Origin: Gammaproteobacteria bacterium | GTDB taxonomy: Bacteria; Pseudomonadota; Gammaproteobacteria; Pseudomonadales; Balneatricaceae | Reading direction: 5' to 3' | Assembly (NCBI GenBank): GCA_024230095.1 | Contig: JAAERS010000118.1 | Coordinates: forward strand, 1 to 56,598 | Length of the DNA stretch: 56,598 bases | Part shown: positions 50,355 to 56,598 of the stretch, one piece after another | Position numbering within the stretch: position 1 is the stretch's first letter | Layout: every line of letters starts with the position of its first letter | Program-made: the position numbers and the translations under genes | The notes under the pieces: generated by a model | What the model saw: the letters and a program-made list of their open reading frames with translations, nothing else | Database searches by the model: none | Told to the model about the DNA's origin: nothing

Positions 50355-50382
50355 GATGTGATCAGTCTATACTGATCACATC
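50355..50382. other. Perfect 11-bp palindrome between convergent astB and DUF3833 genes
   Basis: Arms GATGTGATCAG (50355-50365) and CTGATCACATC (50372-50382) enclose loop TCTATA. It lies between two convergent genes, so a transcription-ending or RNA-stabilising hairpin is likely, but no T-run follows on either strand. It is 13 nt beyond the DUF3833 stop and is partly conserved beside the truncated copy at 41148. Confidence 0.7.
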
Positions 50383-50541
50383 CAACCTCAGCCCGTTAAT
50401 CAATCTTTTCAATGATCAGGGTGATCTCCCCCACCTTGAAGCCCCACTTGGTCATTATGGTGCGGTTCATTATGCGGGATTCATTAATTTGGTACATCCA
50501 GTCATCCAAGTTTACATCCCAGACCTTACCATCAACCTCAA
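50355..50541 (-). repeat. Right copy of the direct repeat flanking the AST gene block
   Basis: This is the intact counterpart of 41135-41316: the last about 145 coding bases of the DUF3833 gene and the downstream palindrome. Both copies have the same orientation, so recombination between them would delete the AraC-AST block. Confidence 0.8.
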
Positions 50542-50950
50542 TGGCAAGAGTGTAATGCCAGTTAAATGCAAAACCCCGGCTTTCGCCAGTAGCTTCACCC
50601 ACCACATCCCCCGCTGTACCACTGTAACGATTATTGGGGTGTTTATTGAGCAACCAAACACGTCTTTGTGTTTGCTTGTCATCATAGACAAAATCTTCCT
50701 CTAGGCGGCCTTCATTGGCTTGCCAAGTACCGATTAAATCTGCCTCAAAGCGCCGAATGACTTTACCAGATCGGTTCTGTACGATGCCATAGGCCTTGAG
50801 CTTGCCATCAAAGAAGTGGGCCATGTCAAATTCAGGCGTCGTAGCTTCATAATCAGCAGGCACTGAGCTGCAGCCATGCAGCATTATGGCCACGCCACAG
50901 AGCAGGATAAAACGATAGAGGGATTTTCCATAAGCCATCATGATATTCAT
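50396..50950 (-). CDS. DUF3833 family lipoprotein
   Basis: The 184-aa protein has a signal peptide and lipobox (MLHGCSS, lipidated Cys at residue 27) and a lipocalin-like beta-rich domain of DUF3833. Typical segments are FFDGKLKAYGIVQNRSGKVIRRF, DVNLDDWMYQIN and MTKWGFKVGEITL. Function is not established. The family is usually found with chalcone-isomerase-like, DUF2878, Cfa and DUF1365 genes, as here, suggesting a role in envelope lipid modification or stress. Its start overlaps the upstream stop by 4 nt. Confidence 0.88.
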   Translation of the reverse strand: MNIMMAYGKSLYRFILLCGVAIMLHGCSSVPADYEATTPEFDMAHFFDGKLKAYGIVQNRSGKVIRRFEADLIGTWQANEGRLEEDFVYDDKQTQRRVWLLNKHPNNRYSGTAGDVVGEATGESRGFAFNWHYTLAIEVDGKVWDVNLDDWMYQINESRIMNRTIMTKWGFKVGEITLIIEKID

Positions 50951-51450
50951 AGTTTTTTTCCAATTAGTTGTTGACGTGATGAAGGCTGCTGCGTGTTTTC
51001 TGACAACCAGATATCGGTAAATGCTTGTGTAAATGCCGCCTCTTTCAAGGCTCCAATTGGCACTTGGTTATGATAGAAATAACCATGCCCTTGATCATCA
51101 ACATACAGCAGCAAACGATCATTCGGTTTTATATCTGGCCAGATTTGGCGCAACGCATGTTCCCACTGGGGGCGGTAATCCAAATTTTGCCGCTGCCATT
51201 CTTTCAGCGTTGCTGTTATGAGCTGCTCACAGCTAAAAGCTCTCTCATAAGTTAGCTCCAGCGATAAAGAGCGCGCTTGCCCATGATAATGACCAGATGG
51301 GGTGCGTAATTCCGCCTCATAAAGCTTAATCCAAAGCCAGTTAATATCCGCTTGGCCTACCCGCTGATATTGAGGGTAGGCCATGAACGCAGGCACACGT
51401 TCTGACATACTCTTTTGGTTCGCTACCGTTGGCAAGCTCAATAACAACAT
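50947..51450 (-). CDS. Chalcone-isomerase-like periplasmic protein
   Basis: The 167-aa protein resembles the chalcone isomerase-like family (CHASE-independent, PF16036-type), with LWIKLYEAELRTPSG, SLELTYERAFSCEQL and LLLYVDDQGHGYFYHN. From the first ATG the signal peptide is only MLLLSLPTVA, unusually short. The frame stays open upstream without ATG, GTG or TTG, and would add a good n-region (KHQHPYWLIGLGF). A rare ATC or ATT start is therefore possible. In bacteria this family is thought to bind fatty acids or act in the envelope; the role is unproven. Confidence 0.75.
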   Translation of the reverse strand: MLLLSLPTVANQKSMSERVPAFMAYPQYQRVGQADINWLWIKLYEAELRTPSGHYHGQARSLSLELTYERAFSCEQLITATLKEWQRQNLDYRPQWEHALRQIWPDIKPNDRLLLYVDDQGHGYFYHNQVPIGALKEAAFTQAFTDIWLSENTQQPSSRQQLIGKKL

Positions 51451-51487
51451 AAAGCCTAAGCCAATTAACCAGTATGGGTGTTGATGC

Positions 51488-51988
51488 TTATTGATATGCT
51501 TTCTGCCTTATAAATGTGTCGCCTTTCACCAGCAGTGGCAACAAAAAGGCCCACGTTATAGCGATTATTGCGGTAGTTAGAAATGGGCCCGCTGGCCACA
51601 CTACAGAACCAAAGTGCCAACTAACAAAGTATGCATAACTACCCCCTAAGGCACCAATAGGCATTAGCCAGTGCCATTTAAGCCGCTGCAAAAACCCTAA
51701 GCTATGGCCAAAGTTCAACACAAACGCCAGCCACAGAACCATCAACCACCACGGCCATGAGTCAAACACAAACAGCCCCATTTGCGTGAATATCATATCA
51801 ATAAAAAAACCCAACACAACCAGTGGTAATACCATAATATCGGCTTTAAAACAGGGAGATAGAAAATAGTGCACCAGCAAAATTACACAGGGAATAGCCA
51901 GCCATTCATTTCTGCCAAATACACAGAACAACCAGATAATCTGAAAACTAATGGCTTGAAAAAAGAGCCACAGGGTTATTTTTTTCAT
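51488..51988 (-). CDS. DUF2878 family integral membrane protein
   Basis: This 166-aa, very hydrophobic protein has about five transmembrane segments and many Trp residues. FIDMIFTQMGLFVF and PPxW-like segments (WLMPIGALGGSYAYFVSWHFG) match DUF2878. Function is unknown. It lies in the LitR-type gene set between the regulator and the chalcone-isomerase-like gene. Confidence 0.8.
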   Translation of the reverse strand: MKKITLWLFFQAISFQIIWLFCVFGRNEWLAIPCVILLVHYFLSPCFKADIMVLPLVVLGFFIDMIFTQMGLFVFDSWPWWLMVLWLAFVLNFGHSLGFLQRLKWHWLMPIGALGGSYAYFVSWHFGSVVWPAGPFLTTAIIAITWAFLLPLLVKGDTFIRQKAYQ

Positions 51989-52067
51989 TAGTCAAAAGTC
52001 CACCATAAATAATTAATTAAAGAACCTACATCATCGACACATGGAGCGAACATACTGAAATCCTTCA

Positions 52068-52961
52068 CTAACTCTGCGGCACTATGTCAAATAAACGCTG
52101 CAAAGCTAGAGAAAAATCCCCGCCTAACAAATGAACAGATGTGGTAGTAATATCACCATCAGCAACCCCACCTAACATGATGGGGACGTTAACCTCATCC
52201 GCTAGTTCATCGAGCTGGCGTGCCAAAGTCGCATCAGGAGGCCTAGTAACTAAAGACAACACCACCCCTGCGGCCTGTACTTTGTTAACCACAGGCAAGA
52301 CTTGATCAAGCGGCAAATTTGTACCTAATAATAAAACACGATAGCCTGCATTTTGAGCACTTAGAGCAAACATCAAACTGCCAAGCTCATGATGCTCATG
52401 CGGCACGCAGGCTATCACTAGCATAGGGCCCGTGTTGCGTGCGGTGTGATGCAAGCGAGCACCAATTTTATTACGCATGTAAGTAGAGAAAAAATGCTCT
52501 TCAGCAATACTCGCCGTGCCTTTTTTCCATCTTGCTCCCAAAATAACTAGGGTTGGCCGCAATATCTGTTCCGTTACTACATCTACCGCATACAGAGAAA
52601 GGGCTTGTTGATAGGTAATATCTAACTGTTGCTCATCGAAGTAGCTAATCGCCTGCAATATTTTATCAACCAAATGCTGCCATTGTTGCTCTTGGCTAAC
52701 CTGCAACTGGCTTTGATGTAGGCTTTCTCCTGACTGCCATTCATCCAATTCGCGGATGGCCTTGCTAATAGTTGAGCCTTGATCTAGGTATTCTTGCAGG
52801 CGTTTTATGAATAACACATCTTGATCATTGTAGTGACGATGACCACTCAGAGTCCGTTCAGCCTGCAAGATCCCATAGCGACGTTCCCATGCCCTAATTG
52901 TGGATGGGGGAACGCCTGTTCTTTCAGCTAATATACGAATAGGAAAAGTATTCATAAGCAT
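52068..52961 (-). CDS. litR: MerR-family regulator with B12-binding domain (CarH/LitR-type photoreceptor)
   Basis: The 297-aa protein has an N-terminal MerR winged helix (about residues 3-72, with TGVPPSTIRAWERRYGIL), a four-helix bundle (about 90-175), and a C-terminal cobalamin-binding Rossmann domain. The bundle has the light-sensing Wx9EH motif (W in GARWKKG to EEHFF). The B12 motif ExHxxG (EHHELG) is present, then SLV and GG at the expected spacing. This predicts adenosylcobalamin-dependent, light-relieved repression. It lies 3 nt after the cfa stop and probably controls these genes. Confidence 0.87.
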   Translation of the reverse strand: MLMNTFPIRILAERTGVPPSTIRAWERRYGILQAERTLSGHRHYNDQDVLFIKRLQEYLDQGSTISKAIRELDEWQSGESLHQSQLQVSQEQQWQHLVDKILQAISYFDEQQLDITYQQALSLYAVDVVTEQILRPTLVILGARWKKGTASIAEEHFFSTYMRNKIGARLHHTARNTGPMLVIACVPHEHHELGSLMFALSAQNAGYRVLLLGTNLPLDQVLPVVNKVQAAGVVLSLVTRPPDATLARQLDELADEVNVPIMLGGVADGDITTTSVHLLGGDFSLALQRLFDIVPQS

Positions 52962-52964
52962 ACT

Positions 52965-54212
52965 TTAGTGGTCATGCTTCTCTAATACCATTTGCCAAGT
53001 GCCCAGGTAGCCTTCTAAGAAGCCAGCCTGACTGTAATCAAGGTAATAACGCCACATCCGCACAAAGGCTTCTGGGTAACCCAGTTCCAACACCCTTTGG
53101 TGCTGCCTATCAAAGCGTTGCTTCCAGTCTGCCAACGTGCGTGCATAATGCAGACCTATATCTTCTTCATGAATTGGTACCAAAGAAGTTGCCTGTTCTA
53201 GGGTCTGGCAGAGGATCGAACGTGAAGGCAAAAATCCTCCAGGGAACACATGGCGTTTAATAAAGTCTACGCGGCTGAGCGCTTGCTGGTAGCGATCATC
53301 CCGAATAGTAATCGCCTGCAACAACATACGGCCCTGGGGTTTCAACAAGTGGTCGCATTGCTGAAAATAGGTTGGCAAATACTCATGACCAACAGCTTCA
53401 ACCATTTCAATAGACACTAGCTTGTCGTACTGACCTTCTAACTCACGATAATCTTGGCACAAGAGTGTGATTTGCTTGCTTAGTCCGGCCGCTTTCACGG
53501 CTTGCTTAGCATAGAGATACTGCTGCTTAGAAATTGTTGTTGTCGTCACCTTGCAGCCAAATTTTTGGGCCGCGTAGATAGCCAACCCTCCCCAACCAGT
53601 ACCAATTTCCAACAAATGGTCTTGTGGCCCCAATTGCAGCTTTCTGCAAACATGCCTGAGTTTGGCCTCGGCAGCTTGATCCAGATCCATATCAGGTGTT
53701 TGATAGTAGGCACTGGAATACATCATCCGTGCGTCCAAAAATAAACCAAACAGGTTGTTACTGAGGTCATAATGAGCCTGAATGTTGTCTCGGCTACCTT
53801 TCAACGTATTGCGGCGTAAACGGTACCAAACCTGCTGTGAAGCCTGCAAAGCACTACTGATCCGACTCATGCCATCACTGACAGAAAGGTTACGCAGCAT
53901 TAAGCGCAACAAAGAAGTGAGATTGCTGCAACTCCAGCGGCCTTGCATGTAACTCTCACCAGCCCCCAAACCACCATTTAAGGTAATATCAAGCCAAAAG
54001 CGACTATCGTTAACATTCAATACAACTGTCAAGTCAGACGGCTTTTCACTCTCGCCAAACACCGTTACTTCACCCGCTTCTTCCAGCAGAATCTGGCCGC
54101 CTTTTAGTTGATTAAATAACCTAAATATCTGCTTTCTCGCCAAATTGTGTGACCAGTGGTTGTTATCCAAGCCTAATGTTGGACCGTACGCGGGAACGAT
54201 ATTTGTTTTCAT
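52965..54212 (-). CDS. cfa: Cyclopropane-fatty-acyl-phospholipid synthase family methyltransferase
   Basis: The 415-aa protein has the Cfa domain with SAM motif LLEIGTGWGGLAIYAA, the conserved QAHYDLSNNLFGLFLD start of the catalytic domain, and EMVEAVGHEYLPTYF. It adds a methylene or methyl group to unsaturated acyl chains of membrane phospholipids. Beside DUF1365 and an FAD-dependent protein, it may instead belong to a branched or furan fatty-acid pathway, as reported for related clusters in Rhodobacter. It lies 14 nt after DUF1365. Confidence 0.88.
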   Translation of the reverse strand: MKTNIVPAYGPTLGLDNNHWSHNLARKQIFRLFNQLKGGQILLEEAGEVTVFGESEKPSDLTVVLNVNDSRFWLDITLNGGLGAGESYMQGRWSCSNLTSLLRLMLRNLSVSDGMSRISSALQASQQVWYRLRRNTLKGSRDNIQAHYDLSNNLFGLFLDARMMYSSAYYQTPDMDLDQAAEAKLRHVCRKLQLGPQDHLLEIGTGWGGLAIYAAQKFGCKVTTTTISKQQYLYAKQAVKAAGLSKQITLLCQDYRELEGQYDKLVSIEMVEAVGHEYLPTYFQQCDHLLKPQGRMLLQAITIRDDRYQQALSRVDFIKRHVFPGGFLPSRSILCQTLEQATSLVPIHEEDIGLHYARTLADWKQRFDRQHQRVLELGYPEAFVRMWRYYLDYSQAGFLEGYLGTWQMVLEKHDH

Positions 54213-54226
54213 AATGACTCCTTGCT

Positions 54227-54979
54227 TTAGTCAGCTTGAGGGTGGGGATATAGGGGCACTCGCTTCAGCCACAAGCGCAAAGCATGCCAGTAAATAAGTA
54301 CCACGACTTTAAATGTCATCACGGGGAATGTGAGCAACATCTTGGCTAAACTCCAAGTGCTAATGGGCAAACGCCGCAAAGACAAGTTAGCATCGAACAC
54401 GCGACTGCTGTTCTGCCAACAATTCATATGTACTCGCAACTTCTGAGATGGCACAGACATCAACCACTCATAGTCTAATTCCATGGGTAAAAAGGGTGAC
54501 ACATGAAAAGCTTTAGCTTGTCGGTAATGAGATAGCTCACCGGTACATTGGGCCTCTCTCGCATCCAACACGTAGATGTATTGCTCTTTCCAGGGTGTGT
54601 TGTGTACTTCACACACAATAAATTCTAGATCGTCGCCTGAGGCACTAAAACAGTAATAGAAGCTAACTGGATTGAAACAGTGGCCGAAATAGCGCAGATG
54701 GGTCAACAAGCGCACCGGGCCTGAATGGTGTTTCCCCGTTGCTGCATAGATTTTATTTTGCACCGTCTGCTTGAGAGGTTCACGCTCTGGGCCCATATGA
54801 TCGCGACGCCAGAAACTGGCAATATTTGCTTTATTCACCGACCAAGCACGGTAAGAGTCAAACAAACTTGGAAGCTCGTCCAGATCTATATACAGCATAA
54901 ACATTTGATAACTAAATTCATGCACCTTGGGCTTTGCACGTCTATGCCTAACCTTGCCAAGATAAATAGCGCTATGCAT
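54227..54979 (-). CDS. DUF1365 family protein
   Basis: From the ATG at 54979, with GGAGG eight nt upstream, the product has 250 residues. A longer frame to 55081 runs inside the upstream gene and is rejected. Typical family segments are AIYLGKVRHRRAKPKVHEFSY, RYFGHCFNPVSFYYCF and KAFHVSPFLPMELDYEW. Members occur in sigmaE/ChrR or LitR regulons and have been linked to fatty-acid modification. The start overlaps the FAD gene by 8 nt. Confidence 0.9.
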   Translation of the reverse strand: MHSAIYLGKVRHRRAKPKVHEFSYQMFMLYIDLDELPSLFDSYRAWSVNKANIASFWRRDHMGPEREPLKQTVQNKIYAATGKHHSGPVRLLTHLRYFGHCFNPVSFYYCFSASGDDLEFIVCEVHNTPWKEQYIYVLDAREAQCTGELSHYRQAKAFHVSPFLPMELDYEWLMSVPSQKLRVHMNCWQNSSRVFDANLSLRRLPISTWSLAKMLLTFPVMTFKVVVLIYWHALRLWLKRVPLYPHPQAD

Positions 54980-56222
54980 ATTGATCCTCCATATGGCCGA
55001 CCGCAGACAAAGCACTAGCCACACCATCTTCATGAAAACCCTTACCCCAATATGCGCCGCAATATAGGATTGGACCTTCATTTAATACACCCTGTTGTTG
55101 CTGCAAATCGACCCCCTCTGGGGTAAATACTGGGTGCTCATAATGCAGCGTTTTTATCACCTTAGATGGTGCTATGCGTTCACTAGCATTAAGGCTCACA
55201 AAGAAATCTTGCTGAGTATCCAAACCCTGCAAACAGTTCATGTGATAAGTCACCGTGGCATTGGCAGAAGTTTGCTGCTGATCAATATGATAATTCCAAG
55301 CGGCCCAAGCACGACGATTGCGAGGCATTAAGCTGGCGTCTGTGTGCAACACGACCTCATTGGTCTGGTAGGGAATGGCAGACAAAACCTGCCGTTCTTT
55401 CGGTGTTGCATGAGCCCCCAATATTGCTAAGCTTTGGTTTGAATGCGTAGCCATAAACACACGATCAAATTGCTGCGCAGGCTGGTTCACCGGCTTCACC
55501 ATGACCCCTTGAGCTTGACGCTGCACTGACTCGATGGCCGTATTGAGTTGCACGCGATGCATGTAGCCTGTCGCCATGGCCTCAACGTAACGCGCTGAGC
55601 CTTGCGCCACAACATACCACTGGGGGCGATTCCTTAAATTAAGCAAACCATGGTTTTCAAAAAAACGAATAAAGAAGCGCGCTGGGAATTGGAGCATGGT
55701 ATTGGGGTCGGTAGACCAGATAGCAGCACCCATTGGCAGGATGTAATTATTAATAAACATCTGTCCGTAATTCTGCTGAACCAATAATTCACCCAAAGAC
55801 AAACTGTCTTGCATGCTACGCGACAGTTGGCGCGCTTGCCGATTGAAACGCACTATATCCTTTAGCATGGAAAGAAACCCTAGATTCAGCACGTTGCTTC
55901 GCTGCGCAAATAAACTACTAAGATTGTGGCCATTGTACTCGAGGCCCGTTTCGTTATTCGCCACCGAAAAACTCATTTGGGTTTTTTGAATTGGGACCTC
56001 TAAATCGCTCAATAGATTATTGAACAGTGGGTAAGTACGGTCATTGAAAACAATAAAGCCCGTATCAATAGCGATATTTTTACCCTCCGACTCCACATCA
56101 TGAGTATGGGTATGGCCCCCCAGATGATTACCCGCTTCGAACAGAGTAATGTCATGTTTGGGGTGCAGGTAATACGCCGCGGTATTACCACTAATACCAC
56201 CACCTATAATGGCCACTTTCAT
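54972..56222 (-). CDS. FAD-dependent amine-oxidase-like oxidoreductase
   Basis: The 416-aa protein begins with the dinucleotide-binding motif MKVAIIGGGISGNTAAYYL and EAGNHLGGHTHTH, and has a DTGFIVFNDRTYP segment typical of the NAD(P)/FAD-binding proteins paired with DUF1365. It resembles flavin amine oxidases and carotenoid/fatty-acid desaturases in fold. The C-terminal YCGAYWGKGFHEDGVASA closes the FAD site. It overlaps both neighbours. Confidence 0.88.
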   Translation of the reverse strand: MKVAIIGGGISGNTAAYYLHPKHDITLFEAGNHLGGHTHTHDVESEGKNIAIDTGFIVFNDRTYPLFNNLLSDLEVPIQKTQMSFSVANNETGLEYNGHNLSSLFAQRSNVLNLGFLSMLKDIVRFNRQARQLSRSMQDSLSLGELLVQQNYGQMFINNYILPMGAAIWSTDPNTMLQFPARFFIRFFENHGLLNLRNRPQWYVVAQGSARYVEAMATGYMHRVQLNTAIESVQRQAQGVMVKPVNQPAQQFDRVFMATHSNQSLAILGAHATPKERQVLSAIPYQTNEVVLHTDASLMPRNRRAWAAWNYHIDQQQTSANATVTYHMNCLQGLDTQQDFFVSLNASERIAPSKVIKTLHYEHPVFTPEGVDLQQQQGVLNEGPILYCGAYWGKGFHEDGVASALSAVGHMEDQYA

Positions 56223-56598
56223 CAGTTATTTCCTCGGTCATCAGAAGCCTGCGATTGCTTGGCATCCGTTTTCCTTATGCGGGGCCAAAAGGCCGGTGTA
56301 GAAAGCTGATATTGCTGATAAGCGGGGCGCAGACCAGTGCGTCCTTTTTCCATCATGCTCACCCCAGAAACACGTAACAATAGGAACAACATTATCGCGG
56401 GCGAGAGAACCGTCCAAATGGTGTCAAACTGCAAGCTGAAGGCGAACAATCCCCACCAGTACAGACTCTCGCCAAAATAATTTGGATGACGGGTGTATGC
56501 CCATAAGCCGTGCTGCAAGGGTTGGGCAGGTTTATTCTGGCGCTTTTTGAAACGATACAGTTGCCAGTCAGCCAAGGCTTCAATAGCAATACCTAATA
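56222..56598 (-). CDS. DUF1295 / steroid-5-alpha-reductase-like membrane protein, partial
   Basis: The C-terminal about 124 residues are present, and the frame stays open to the window end. LWAYTRHPNYFGESLYWWGLF is the family signature near the C-terminus (R-HPNYFGE), followed by two hydrophobic segments. Relatives are integral-membrane reductases or methyltransferase-like proteins of unknown substrate, often beside Cfa/DUF1365 genes. Its stop overlaps the start of the FAD gene by one base. Confidence 0.85.
   Translation of the reverse strand, partial: LGIAIEALADWQLYRFKKRQNKPAQPLQHGLWAYTRHPNYFGESLYWWGLFAFSLQFDTIWTVLSPAIMLFLLLRVSGVSMMEKGRTGLRPAYQQYQLSTPAFWPRIRKTDAKQSQASDDRGNN

Noticed and set aside
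50355-50382. Palindrome considered as a CRP site because of TGTGA and TCACA
   Set aside because: The spacing between TGTGA and TCACA is 14 bases, not 6, and the site lies between convergent 3' ends, not in a promoter.

Overview
The window reads as a chromosomal segment of a marine-type gammaproteobacterium. An Oceanospirillales/Saccharospirillaceae-like host is a guess from gene content. The evidence is a thrU-tyrU-glyT-thrT-tufB style tRNA/EF-Tu operon, a complete isc operon in enterobacterial/pseudomonad order, secD-secF-yajC-tgt-queA, and a two-subunit arginine succinyltransferase of the Pseudomonas aruF/aruG type. No rRNA, CRISPR array or prophage was seen.

Region 1 (1-26.2 kb) is mostly core housekeeping genes on the minus strand: tuf and four tRNAs, coaX-birA, a TauE/SafE permease, der-bamB-yfgM-hisS-rodZ-rlmN-ndk, iscX-fdx-hscA-hscB-iscA-iscU-iscS-iscR, cysE, trmJ, a divergent suhB, secF-secD-yajC-tgt-queA, an acetyltransferase and a small membrane protein. 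Two genes usual in the ndk-to-der neighbourhood, pilF and ispG, are absent. The SuhB homologue has lost several inositol-monophosphatase metal ligands.

Region 2 (about 26.5-41.1 kb) starts just after tRNA-Leu(CAA) and looks like acquired DNA. It opens with the 3' remnant of an ABC permease gene and closes with a decayed IS3-type transposase remnant. In between are two minus-strand units with an IclR regulator gene between them. One is a tightly coupled eight-gene catabolic operon: four ureohydrolase (arginase/agmatinase-fold) proteins in tandem, an unrecognised 240-aa protein, an aldehyde dehydrogenase, a CaiB/BaiF CoA-transferase and a small citryl-CoA-lyase-like protein. The other is a PotABCD-like ABC importer with an alpha/beta hydrolase. 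Only one of the four ureohydrolases keeps the full Mn-ligand set; the other three have lost key ligands but remain intact, coupled reading frames. This is the best candidate for an undescribed system: a heteromeric or regulator-assisted ureohydrolase acting on an imported guanidino or polyamine-like compound.

Region 3 (41.3-50.3 kb) is an arginine succinyltransferase (AST) pathway operon behind a divergent GlxA/ArgR-type AraC regulator: astC, an M20 metallohydrolase, two astA paralogues, astD, astB. No astE follows; the M20 enzyme may replace it. The block is flanked by direct repeats derived from the 3' end of a DUF3833 gene.

Region 4 (50.4 kb to the end, minus strand) is a probable light/B12-controlled membrane-lipid gene set: DUF1295 protein, FAD amine-oxidase-like protein, DUF1365, Cfa-like methyltransferase, a MerR-B12 (CarH/LitR-type) regulator, DUF2878, a chalcone-isomerase-like protein and a DUF3833 lipoprotein.
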